A program made the translations under genes and the position numbers. Shown piece by piece: positions 52,226-62,673 of a stretch of DNA of 64,000 bases. Every line of letters begins with the position of its first letter. Position 1 is the first letter of the stretch. The stretch covers positions 5,270,001 through 5,334,000 of the forward strand of contig CM007990.1 of the NCBI GenBank assembly GCA_002189035.1. The letters run 5' to 3'. The notes under the pieces were generated by a model that ran no database searches, was not told the origin of the DNA, and was given only the letters and a program-made list of their open reading frames with translations. This stretch comes from Utricularia gibba (lineage: Eukaryota; Streptophyta; Magnoliopsida; Lamiales; Lentibulariaceae).

Positions 52226-52625
52226 CTAACAGTCTCATTGATGGTTCAGTAACGGCCAGGAGGACATTGTTTTGCAAAGAAACCAGTTTTAGTCAAATCG
52301 ATCGAACAGGATAAGGGTGTGGGTCAGTGAGTGAGTGAGCGGTGGTCTTCCCTCTAACATGTTTACGGTGTTCATTTCGTGATGGTACAGCAGTCATCAG
52401 CTCCCCGGTTGGTAGCGATTGGGTTGCAAGGGAGTTAACTGGTTTCAGCCGGATTGAAGGTGTGATTTGGTGGTGGTGTGTTATTATTCCTAGAAAGAAA
52501 ATTCATTTATCTAACGCATTTCTTATGTTTGTTAAAAGATAGTACTGCGTTGTATTGGTCATGCTTGATGCAGCTTGAAGTGTATGGATTTCACAAAAAT
52601 GCCGAGGAGTAACAAGCCCAGTTAG
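52226..52625. other. Intergenic, convergent 3' flanks
   Basis: 400 bases between the RING gene stop and the FolD stop on the opposite strand. No feature is seen. Confidence 0.5.
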
Positions 52626-53993
52626 TTACATACACAAAACGGAAGCACGCTTTGCAGACTCAAGCGTGTTGTGAAGCAGCATAGCAACCGTCATGGGTCC
52701 AACTCCACCGGGCACAGGCGTTATAGCAGAGGCTACACTTCTCGCTTCCTCGAAGCAGACGTCTCCGATCAGACGGTAGCCATGCTCGCTTGCCGGATCC
52801 TGAAAAGCAAGACTCAGATAGTTTACTACAACAGTAAAAGCTGTGGTTCCTCTACTGGCAAAAGAACACGGGCGGTACCTCAATGGGATTGGTTCCCACA
52901 TCAACCACAACTGCACCAGGCTTCAGCCAACTCCCACGCACAAGATTCGGCACTCCGGCGGCCACAATCAGGATGTCCGCTTCACGAGCAACATCCTCGG
53001 GGTTACTTGTGAACGGATGAAGGATAGTCACAGTAGCATGGTGCCTCTGAAAAAGATGGGATGATGGCTGATTGATAGCAGACTTGGCTGAAGAAAAGAA
53101 AAAGAAAGGGATGTTACTTGCAGCAGTAAGGACATAGGTAAGCCGACGATGTTGCTCCGGCCGATCACCACAGCATTCTTTCCGGTGACATCAATACCAG
53201 ACTGAAGAAGCAGCTCCATGCACCCCTTTGGTGTACATGGAATGAAAAGTGGCTCTGCTCCTTGCATCGCCAGATTTCCGATGTTCATAGGATGGAAGCC
53301 ATCAACATCCTTCTCCAGTCTCACAACGTTGAGAACTTCCGCTACGTCCAAATGCTGTTGAGGTTAGACGTCGTGCATTTTAAGACCAAGTCCTACAAAA
53401 CCTGCTGCTTCTTTCGTCGTTCAAGAAGCAGAAAGATCACCTGAGGCAAGGGGAGCTGCACGATGATGCCGTGTATCGATCGATCCTCGTTGAATCTGTG
53501 TATCACGTCACGGATTTCGGATTCAGTGCACTTCTCTGAAAGGGCGGAGATCTCGAACTTGATTCCGGCTTCTCTGCATGCGATCTCCTTATTCCGGACA
53601 TACGTTTGCGAGTCTCTTCGTTCTCCCACTACCACAACAGCCAAACCAGGAACAAGACTAATGGATTCCTTCATCTGGCTCACCTCAAATGCTATCCTAG
53701 ACCTTATCGTCAGCGCCACCGCACTCCCGTCAAGGACTCTACCACGACTGCTGTTCTTCGCTGTCACAAGACAATCAAAACACCAGCAACCACCGGAAAA
53801 AATCGAAGCGAAACACGGAACACTTACACCAATCTTGAGTTGAGCGGTTATCAGAATCAGACAGCCAATCATCGGCAACATCGAGAGATAGAAGGGACGG
53901 CGACTTGATGATTTGGCTACTGAAAGCACGCGGCAGAATCGAACGACTCATGGGGCGGAGAAAACCGGCAACGCGCCTTATGCCGCCCCTCAT
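52626..53993 (-). CDS. FOLD: FolD: methylenetetrahydrofolate dehydrogenase/cyclohydrolase, organellar
   Basis: Bifunctional folate enzyme of 354 residues that interconverts 5,10-methylene-, methenyl- and 10-formyl-tetrahydrofolate with NADP. Exons are 53993-53828, 53760-53441, 53354-53118, 53046-52879 and 52799-52626. The first exon encodes an Arg/Ser-rich presequence ([20 protein letters not shown]), predicting mitochondrial or plastid import. The catalytic domain shows [20 protein letters not shown] (the Y and K of the YxxxK active site), [40 protein letters not shown] and [18 protein letters not shown] (Rossmann phosphate loop), and ends near [20 protein letters not shown]. All expected residues are present. 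Confidence 0.93.
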
Positions 53994-54398
53994 CCTTTCG
54001 CGCTTTCCCTTGCTTCTTCTTCTTCTTCCGAACGCCTGCTACGGGAAATCGTATAAGGGTTTTCGGTCCAAACAATCGACGAACTCGTGTTATTCCAGAT
54101 AGATCTCCAGTCAACAGAGTGCCGTACAAACTTCAAAGCTTGATTCCCTTAACTATAGCATTCGAAATTCCACGTCATAATTTGCATTTATTTATTATCC
54201 GCTCCTTTGTTCTCGAAATATCTATTTGAAAAATTACTTGTAAAAACGATTAATGATTTTTTTATTCATGTGAAATATTGTGCCACCTTTGAAATCGTTC
54301 AAAACTTAAGCAGCTGATTTCAGCGTCCTCGTTATTGTCGGGGTTCTCCAACTCACACTGAGAATCTCGAGTTCTCCTTGGAATCTTAATGGCGGGAG
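53994..54398. other. Intergenic between FolD and RidA
   Basis: About 405 bases holding the FolD promoter and leader and the RidA 3' flank. A T-rich tract lies near 54180-54300. Confidence 0.5.
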
Positions 54399-55545
54399 TT
54401 ACTGGGGAAGCACCGCCGTGCATTCGATTTCAATCCTGGCGTCCAGTGGCAGCGCAGCCACCTGAAAGGTGGAGCGAGCCGGTGCCGGTGCTGGGAAGTC
54501 TGCAAAACAAAACGCAGCACAGGGTTGGACCTCTCTTCCACAGTCAATCAGTGGGTGATGTGGTGGATGGTTCCAGGAAACTTACACTTGGCATATATCT
54601 CATTCACTTTCTTGAAGTCCTTGAGATCAGCCAACCTGCACAGGAACGAAAGCATGGATTGGTTGCAATTTCCATGGGTGTCACAGAGAATTGTGAAAGC
54701 CTAAAAAACACACATGATTGTTGTCTTGACAACTGAGGAATAGTTGGCACCGCCTGCTTCAAGGATCCTTCCCATGTTCTTGAGTACCTAGCGCCAGTCA
54801 CCAGAAGATGCGATGACGAAATCAAGCCACCACAAGAGCGTAGAAGGGATAAAAGGATGATACTAGCACTCAACCAATGGCAGACTAACAAGCACTACAA
54901 GCAACTAGAATAGGAGGACTTGCTTCATAATATGAGCAACATGAGCGTCTTGCTTCATAAGATTCATTCAAAATTACCCTTTAGCAGAGATTCCAAGAAG
55001 AAGAAGAAACCTAGCGAGTATATATACCTGTTCGGTTTGTTCCTCCACAGTTTCTGAGACGAATTTCCCTGTCTGCATATGGTGAATAGAATACATGTAG
55101 GTATTACTTATCTCGCCCCTGTTTACAATGATATAAAACAGCAGCATTCCAAGGATCACGAACCTCTGGGACGAGCCCAAGAACTCCGGAAACAAAGAGA
55201 AGATTGTTGGCTTTGATGGCTTGCGAATAAGGCCCCAGTGCCAACGGGGCTTTGTCCGTCTGAACAGCTTCCTTCACAACTAAATCCAATAGTAACAAAA
55301 TCAATCAAATCTCGAAGGGAAATAGCATCAAAATGAAGCACAACACATCAGTATATCTGACCCATGTTCGGGATTGTGGAAATGCCACAAGACGCAAACG
55401 CCGGAGATCGACCTGACCGGAGTAGGTTACTCCCAACGAGGGAGACACACCCTTTACCCACATAAAAAGCCCCCACACTCCGAATCTTTCCGGCGTCAAC
55501 TGCCGGCAGCCGCATGCTCGTCGCGGCGGCTACCCAACTTGCCAT
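54399..55545 (-). CDS. RIDA: RidA reactive-intermediate deaminase, chloroplast
   Basis: Predicted 189-residue enamine/imine deaminase that clears reactive 2-aminoacrylate-type intermediates and protects plastid branched-chain amino acid synthesis. Exons are 55545-55362, 55279-55164, 55072-55028, 54787-54714, 54635-54586 and 54499-54399, with consistent phases. The first exon is a plastid transit peptide (MASWVAAATSMRLPAVDAGK). The catalytic domain shows APLALGPYSQAIKANNLLFV, SGVLGLVPE, TGKFVSETVEEQTEQ, VLKNMGRILEAGGANYSSVV and, at the end, PARSTFQVAALPLDARIEIE with the substrate-binding Arg of the PARS motif and the Glu of IEIECTA. It ends AVLPQ. Confidence 0.93.
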
Positions 55546-55925
55546 CGACGATTTGTCGGAGAATCAACTTCCTTGCTCCTTATAAATTCGCAGCAGCACG
55601 TAGCGAACTCTTAGTGGGCTTCATCCAATTCACCACAGGCCCAAACTCCACTTTCCTTTTTCGGCAGTAGGGTTTTTTTCGAGTTCACTTACTAATAAAA
55701 TAATTATCAATAAATCGTGTACTCACCCCTTGTAGACTTAACATTCATAAAATAAATAATGATTAATAGACAATTAGTTCGAATTTGCATTCGAAATCTA
55801 TATTAATAATTATGTAAACAATTTTAAAATATTTGTAACTTTTTGAATTTTTTATTAATTGCAACATATTGACTTTTTGATAATTTAAATTCATCGTTAG
55901 TTAAATTAAACTACTAAAAACATAA
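55546..55925. promoter_or_regulatory. RidA promoter with two site II elements
   Basis: AGTGGGCT at 55613-55620 and AGGCCCAAA at 55637-55645 lie 70-100 bases upstream of the start codon, the position usual for site II elements. The rest is A+T-rich down to the IQD stop codon. Confidence 0.5.
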
Positions 55926-57184
55926 TTATAATTGATTAAAATCAAATCGTTGCTTAGCAAAGTCACAAGAGTAGCCAATTCTCCCGATGACGAGGTTCTT
56001 GAAGACGATGGCTTCCTGAGCTCGAGAGCCTCTCCTGGGCATCCTCTTCCACTCGGATCCCAGCTCCGGTCGCTGCCTGGGTGCACTGCGAGACCGCATC
56101 TTCGCCTTGAACGTCTCCGTGTTCGCCATGTAACTCGGACACACACTTCCGACGCTGCTACTGCACACGCTGTTCGCTGCCGGCGTCACGGGCTCGTCGG
56201 CGCCGTACCCGGACTCGAGTCCCAACGTATGGGGATCACGCCCGCCTCTGGGTTTGTCCCCCAAGTCGAGCCCTGTATCCACCTCCACGATCTTGGGGCT
56301 TCCGTCTGAAACCGGGGTTGCTTCAGGGGATGATGCTGAGAGCTCTGCTTTCACGTTGTACCTCTGTCATCAACGCACCGCCGATTTCAAAAAAAATGTG
56401 GCCGACCAAATAAATATATGCAACATGTCGACCTACCGGTGGAAGTCGTCGGGGTTGGGAGACGGCGATGATTTTCCGGGCCCGAATGGTGACTTGAGCT
56501 CTCATTAGAGCGTGCATGCTGTGAAAAGTTGCGGCGGCTTGTTTCCGTACGAGAAATCCTTTCACCAGCGCCTGGATTTTCACCAGCCCTCTGAGTGCCC
56601 GGAGAGCCTTTCGAGCCTGAAACACGAGAAACAAGCTCGTTAGATTCAAGCCCTCTGTGAATGGCGTGGGGTGTGTTTTTTTCTAAAGGGGAAGACGATC
56701 GGCTCTTGTCCAAACGAGCCAGCCGACGGAGAAAAATGCAGCTGAGTTGACATTTGAAGTGACAACACTTCCAATCTTAAACGAATGCAGGGAAGAGTTG
56801 ATGTACCAGGAATCCACGGAAGCAAGATTGGATCTTGACAGCCGCCCATTTCTCACGCCCCCGGTTCGTCAGCCTAACCACGGCAACTGCCGCCTGAGCA
56901 GCCGCAACCGCCGCATCCGCAGCCGCAGCCGTGGCGGCGGCGACAGCGATAGCGTGTTTGCTCTGCTCGTCATCAGCACCGCTGTAAAAGCATCTCAGCC
57001 ACTCGGCCTCCTCTGGCGTGATGTTCGGGTTGTTGAAAAGCCCTCCGGAGAACCCGAAGCTCCGGCTCCAAGATGCCTTTTCCCGGTCGACGGTGGGAAC
57101 GGTTATACTTGTAGCAGCATTCTTCTTCTTCGCCATCTTATCACGGCCGAAGAGTGCTCTGAGCCACCGCCCTGTTCTTCCCAT
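55926..57184 (-). CDS. IQ67-domain (IQD) calmodulin-binding protein
   Basis: Plant-specific scaffold protein of 331 residues that binds calmodulin and usually microtubules or nuclear bodies. Exons are 57184-56807, 56616-56437 and 56363-55926, phase 0 throughout. I take the ATG at 57184 ([20 protein letters not shown]), the classic IQD start, over an upstream in-frame ATG. The IQ67 region spans the first junction: [10 protein letters not shown] then [20 protein letters not shown], followed by [20 protein letters not shown]. It holds three IQ-type motifs with the conserved intron position. A long Ala/Val run ([20 protein letters not shown]) precedes it. The C-terminal exon has [20 protein letters not shown], a known family motif near the end. 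Confidence 0.92.
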
Positions 57185-58476
57185 TTTCTTCCTCCGGCGA
57201 AGCTTTCCGATGATGGGAGGATAAAGAGATGCGGTTGGTGATTGGAGAGAAGATGCCTGTTGTGGGTACAAAAAAAAGGTGTCGGGCGAGATTCTAGTGT
57301 GAATGGTCTTCTTCTATTCCCTGAAAAGCTGAGCAATGGATAAAAACCAGTGAGGAATGCACCGGAATTCGTAACAGTAAATTCACTATTCACATACGAC
57401 CAAGAGACAAGGAAGTAGAATTTCACGGGGAATGTTTATGCACCCAAACACCGCACCCCTCATCTTCCCCATCCAGTGACAAGTGAACATGTTTTCTGTC
57501 TATAAAAGAGATGACCTGCTGGTTATACAAACAGAATCATTTTCTCACAACACAAGTAAAACCCGTACATCACTAAAGAACACAAACAAAGTATACTCAG
57601 ATCAAGCATAATATGATCCATTGCACAAAGAAGAATAATATGCGTATTTGATGCAAAGAGCACCCGTGATGCTTCCGCTTCTTTTTTCTTCTGTCAGCAA
57701 GCAGGACAAAGAAAAAACAAAAGTAGTTCCATACGACAGAATTGGCACCACTCTATCACGTTGAAAAAACAACACATGATTCAAGAAAAAAACTGTAGGC
57801 CCCCATAGGCCAGGTTTCCTACCTTTTCTCTGCAAGAGTTGGATGTTGTTTGTGGCGAGGGACAAGTAGAGACAAATGACTTCATCTTTCAACGTATACG
57901 GACAAGAACTCATCCCTAGAACAGCAGCAGCAGGAGCCCATTTTGCTAGTCAAAGCCTATGAGAACTTTTTATAGCAAACAAAATTTTGGTGGATGTGTG
58001 TGGGAATGGAGCGTGATGGTGATGAATCCCTACTTGTGGAAGCCATAGTTCTGTGTGAGCGGTTGGCATAAGAAAAACCTTTGCAAATATGAGACTTTCT
58101 CATCAGAAATATTATAACCTTCAAATGTGGGTAGGAACGGTAGAGGACAGTCATAGCAACCGGAGGACACTTCGAGCATTACGGTTAGTTCAAGGATACC
58201 ACAGAAACACTTCTTGAACCGCCAGGGGAGAACTTTGGCAATTGCCATTGAGTCTTGGTTCCGGTGGTGCTCTAATCGTAGCCAGCCATTCCCAGTATCA
58301 GACCATCTCAATGAAGCAGGAATGAACACATCTAAATATCACCCCTGGTTCAGTTTATTGAATAACTAGGATATTAAGATTGAATATTTCAATGATTTTC
58401 AAGTCATCATGGTACATCACTAAAAGATTCCTCGCAAGTGACTGCAAGAGAAATCGAAGTTTGAAACTTTACCAAC
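57185..58476. other. Intergenic between IQD and dehydrogenase genes
   Basis: Leader and promoter of the IQD gene (to about 57450), then a stretch with no recognised gene. A 99-codon minus-strand frame at 58030-58329 matches no family. The last 100 bases are the 3' flank of the dehydrogenase gene. Confidence 0.45.
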
Positions 58477-59496
58477 TCAGAACTTGTCTTTCTGGTGTAA
58501 AGAGACATTGTTGAGATTCTCCAGAGCTAAAATGAGAGCTTGAGTTCCCAAATCGCCATGACCATGAGCTTTAAGAGATAGATACAGCTGCTGCGCCAAA
58601 GCCAAACCAGGAAGAGCCAATCCCATATTCTGGCATTCCCTCAAGCAAATCCCCAAATCCTTGACAAAATGATTCACATAGAAACCCGCTTCAAAATCCC
58701 TACTCAATATCCTGTTTCCATATAAATCCAACGATTTGGACCCGGCAGCGCCGCCGGAAATGGCGTCTAGGAAATGATTCAGATCAAGGCCAGCCTTGTG
58801 AGCATAGATAAGGCCTTCACATAACCCCACCATCGTCGAAGCAATTGTCACCTGGTTCGCTAATTTGCAAAATTGACCCTTTCCAGGACCACCCATATAG
58901 AAAACTCTTCCTAAATGGCTCAGCAATGGGCTAACCCTAGCCACCACGGATTCATCGCCACCGGCGAAGATCGACAGCGCCGCGAGACGAGCACCTCGGT
59001 CTCCCCCAGAGACCGGAGCGTCAATTGACGAACACTTAACAAGTGATGCGGCGGAATGTATTTCCACCGCAAGGGAGGGATCAGAAGTAGTCATATCGAC
59101 AATGACACCGCCGCTTCGGAGACCCGCGATTGCGCCAGAATCAGCGTCCAGGATGACCTGGCGTACGTCGGAAGGATACCCGACAATCGAGAAAACGATG
59201 TCCGACTGAGAGGCTAAAGCTTTAGGAGAATCGGCCCACCGAGCGCCCATGGAAAGCAGAGACTCAGCCTTGGCCCGGGTGCGAGTGTAGACAGTGACAG
59301 CGTAACCGGCGGAGATGAGATGAGAGCACATGGACCGGCCCATAACCCCGGTCCCAATCCACCCGATCTTGGTGACCGAAGGACCAACCGGTTCATCAGA
59401 GGAAGCGGCGGCGGCAGCCATGGAGCGGCGGAGTAGGGCAGAGGGAATGAAGACAACGGAGCGACGGAGCGAGTGCAGGGATGACGACAGCCGCAT
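58477..59496 (-). CDS. 3-hydroxyisobutyrate dehydrogenase-like protein, mitochondrial
   Basis: Intronless, 339 residues, beta-hydroxyacid dehydrogenase family, NAD(P)-dependent. An Arg/Ser-rich N-terminus (MRLSSSLHSLRRSVVFIPSA) suggests mitochondrial targeting. The dinucleotide fold begins KIGWIGTGVMGRSMCSHLIS. The substrate-binding motif is DAPVSGGDRGA and the catalytic lysine lies in GPGKGQFCKLANQ. The all-helical C-terminal domain ends with LENLNNVSLHQKDKF. Length fits the plant 3-hydroxyisobutyrate dehydrogenase-like 1/2 group more than the valine-degradation enzyme itself. Glyoxylate or succinic-semialdehyde reductases are related alternatives, so the substrate remains uncertain. Confidence 0.88.
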   Translation of the reverse strand: MRLSSSLHSLRRSVVFIPSALLRRSMAAAAASSDEPVGPSVTKIGWIGTGVMGRSMCSHLISAGYAVTVYTRTRAKAESLLSMGARWADSPKALASQSDIVFSIVGYPSDVRQVILDADSGAIAGLRSGGVIVDMTTSDPSLAVEIHSAASLVKCSSIDAPVSGGDRGARLAALSIFAGGDESVVARVSPLLSHLGRVFYMGGPGKGQFCKLANQVTIASTMVGLCEGLIYAHKAGLDLNHFLDAISGGAAGSKSLDLYGNRILSRDFEAGFYVNHFVKDLGICLRECQNMGLALPGLALAQQLYLSLKAHGHGDLGTQALILALENLNNVSLHQKDKF

Positions 59497-60303
59497 TTTC
59501 CTTTTTTATTTTTGTAAATACACATAAATGAAACAAACATACGGCTGGAAATAATTGAAATTAGATACCCCATGTGCCCCTAGTCCCAATTATAATAAAC
59601 TATGCAACAATTAACGGGACATGACATCATGAGGTGCATCACTAGGCACAACCATCCATCAAACCACATTCCAATTTTGTATAATCCATACAAGTTTTCA
59701 TAACCAAAATCAAATCACGAACCATTATTCGATAATTGGTTTCGTCATTTTGATCCGATTCATGAATATCCAATCATCTGATGAAGATTAGATTTCGAAA
59801 TATGACCTTATGTTAAACTTTAAAAGACTGTTCTCCTGATTGGTGTTGTAATTCGTTGATTAATTTGTATAACCATTGAGGAACTTTTTTTTGTATTTTA
59901 GATACTTTCGTGATAATATTGGTTTTCTCAATATTCGTAGTTATATTAATGATTAAAAAATAGTCCCCTGGTGTATAAGATACATAAAAATATACTTTCT
60001 GTAAAAATAATTTTTATGTTATTTATAAAATATATATGCAAAAATTCAATTTAAATATATTATTTAATAGGAATATTTCTAATAATATGCAGAAAAAGGG
60101 AGGAATAGAATAATTAAGTGATTCAATTATTGAGTTTCAGAAAGGGATAACAAACCGTTGTCCATAATAAATTGATATTAAAAGTGGATTAATTAATTGA
60201 TGAAATATGGATTATGAAATAAATTGCAAAACCTATAGCGTTGAAAATGAATTGCGTGTGATTTTTTCTACCTACGGATTGTTGGATGGGGATCATACAT
60301 TGA
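59497..60303. other. Intergenic, A+T-rich
   Basis: Upstream of the dehydrogenase gene and 3' flank of the ATL gene. No repeat or gene is supported. Confidence 0.5.
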
Positions 60304-61436
60304 CTACGCGCCGGTTAGGTTCCTCCGCCGTGGAGCTTCGTGTTGACGACTCGGCCGTCGGGGGATTTTAATTTGGGGCCAGAGAGTTCTTCCGCTGCCG
60401 CCACCCGTGTATGTTCGCCGTCCAGTTGTATCGAGAAATCTTGGGTAGAGGGTGATATCTGAAAGCGACCTCTTATCTGTTGTATCGATGGAACCCGGAC
60501 GGTGAAGCGGCGGCGCGTGATTGATCTCCGAGAGCTTTTGCTCTAGAACTCTCTTCCTCTCTATTTCTTCCTTGATATCGGTTATTGATTTACCGTAACC
60601 GCTGTCTACTGGGGCGGTCGCCGGTATCCGGGCTCTGGAAACGTCGGTTATCATTTCGGAACTGAGTAGGATAAGGTCCGGGGAGCTCATACTACTCCAC
60701 CGGGGTTAATCGACGGCTCGGCCGCGATGATTTCGTGATTGAATTTATGTAGATTTTCTCCCTCTCCTCCGACGCCGGGATCGCCGGCGAGACAGAGCGG
60801 CGCCGCTTCCTTCAGATCCCCAACCCTTAGCCTCGAAGACCAATCTCGATTCTCCTCCCGCCGGACGTACAAATCCGAATCGCAGGGTTGGAATCGGAAG
60901 CTTCTCGAAGACTGCGAAGCAAGAAGATCCTCCGCCGTAACTCGCCGGCGACAGAGCGGGCAGGTGGAGTGTTTCTCCAGCCAACTATCAATACACTCGA
61001 TGTGAAACGCATGTTTACACTTGGGAAGAAGCCGAAGAATCTCAACATCTTCATATTTCGCAAGACAAACAGAGCACTCGAGCCCTTCCTTGGCACCTTT
61101 CAGGGACTCGAATCGGAAAAAAGGCAGCGATTCGATCACGTTTTTATCGACGCCGGACGACCGCCGCCACGATCGGATGAAACCGCCGTCGTGGAATTGG
61201 AGCGCGCGGCGGCGTACGCGTCTCGGCCGGTGGCATAATTTGGCGTAAAGAAGAAGCATAAAAGTGATGGAGAACATGATGGACAACATGGCGATGACGA
61301 AGGCAAGCGTCGGCTGGAATCCAGCCATGGGATCCGGCGACGGCACAGAAGTAGCCGGCGAGCTGAGGGGATTCTGTGAACGCACATCGGCGGCGAGGAG
61401 GCAGAGCAGGAGGAGGAGGACAGGGACCATTCCCAT
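60304..61436 (-). CDS. ATL-type RING-H2 ubiquitin ligase (ATL42-like), frame broken near 60690
   Basis: Predicted membrane E3 ligase. As it stands the frame from 61436 ends at 60687 after 249 residues; with one base restored it would be about 377. Order: signal peptide (MGMVPVLLLLLCLLAADVRS), membrane span (LAFVIAMLSIMFSITFMLLL), the GLD-type region (GVDKNVIESLPFFRFESL), then a RING-H2 domain (ECSVCLAKYEDVEILRLLPK, CKHAFHIECIDSWL, TCPLCRRR). The first frame stops after INPGGVV. The adjacent frame from 60690 stays open for 128 codons and encodes SSPDLILLSSEMI and DKRSLSDITLYPRF, which resemble the C-terminal part of longer ATL proteins such as ATL42. Either one base is missing or the tail has been lost. 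The RING domain is unaffected. Confidence 0.82.
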
Positions 61437-62673
61437 TGATCTCTCTGGTTAAAACTGACGGATAACGATCCCCTAACAGCAACAAAAGGAATTAATTCCA
61501 ATTTATTTGAAGCCGCGCTAATTACAATAATTATCATGCAAATTAACCAATAAAATAATTAAAATTCACACCAAAATAAATAAACACCCTAAATTCATAG
61601 AAATAATCAAATCCGAAAATCCATTTTAATATCTGGAAATCCAAATAAAAAAAAAAAGCAATGATTGGTAGTTGGATTTCACAATGGAAATTGAAGAGCG
61701 TTGACTTTGTAATGGAGGCTGTTGTGGTGCTCTGTAGTTAGGGCTGGGACGGGGACTAGCCGGGGACGGGAGGGGGCATGTTTGAATCGGTATACTTTCC
61801 ACAATTGATTTGAATAGAACAAAAGTTACATAATTTTTAAAAAAATAATAAAATTTTCTATATATACTTTTAATTCCATGGAATAAAAGTTATTTATATT
61901 TAATAACGAAACTACTTATAGAATAATTATAATTTAGAAGCATAGTCTATTTACATGTCACAACTCGATTGCGTAGTCCCTTACGTGTTGCGGTTGACTT
62001 GGGGGGTTTGGACAGGCAGGGGGAAGGGGGGATGTGGTGTTGTTTGTAGTATTAAGAGGGGAAAGTAGGAGGGGGTCGCTAGTACATTATCTACACAAAA
62101 AGACTTGGTGGAGTGGTCAACTAGTGCAGAAGAAGAAAAACAAGAAGAAAGATCCAATACACTTCCCTTTGTGTGTGTATGTTTTTTTTTTTACAGAAGA
62201 AAAGGTAGGGTTAGGTTACTAACCCAAGGAATAATGAAAGCTAGAGCGTGGCATTTGTGGTGGCAAAATGCGACTCCAAACCAGGTCTCGGGTCATGAAC
62301 CCGACCCGAAGGTGGATCTATTACAAATTTTAAGTGTATGAGAAAATTGAATATCATGTATGTAAAATTTTGATTGTAATATGTGAGTTTGCTTGTTAAT
62401 AAAATTTCGATGATTAGAAAATGATGAAATATAGAGTTTGCTTGTTTATAAAATTGAGGATGAAATAAATTCAATATAGAGTACACTAAACTTTCATTGA
62501 TTAGATTAATATGAATTTATTTAAATAAATAGTAAAATATTTTATAATATACTTAAAATCAAGAATAAAACCAGAATACATTATTCAAGTCGTTTTTTAA
62601 CACACTTTTTATCACCTTGTAGAGAAGAAAGAACAACGTCAATGTCCCGAGCGGCGGCGGCGGCGGATGGAGT
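61437..62673. other. Intergenic between ATL and AAA ATPase genes
   Basis: Promoter of the ATL gene, then A+T-rich DNA with a short G-rich stretch near 62000-62030 and a CGGGTC...GACCCG inverted repeat at about 62288-62308. The end is the 3' flank of the ATPase gene. Confidence 0.45.

Noticed and set aside
58030-58329. 99-codon minus-strand open frame between the IQD and dehydrogenase genes
   Set aside because: It matches no family I know, has no splice partners with agreeing phase and no promoter-like signals. It is probably chance.
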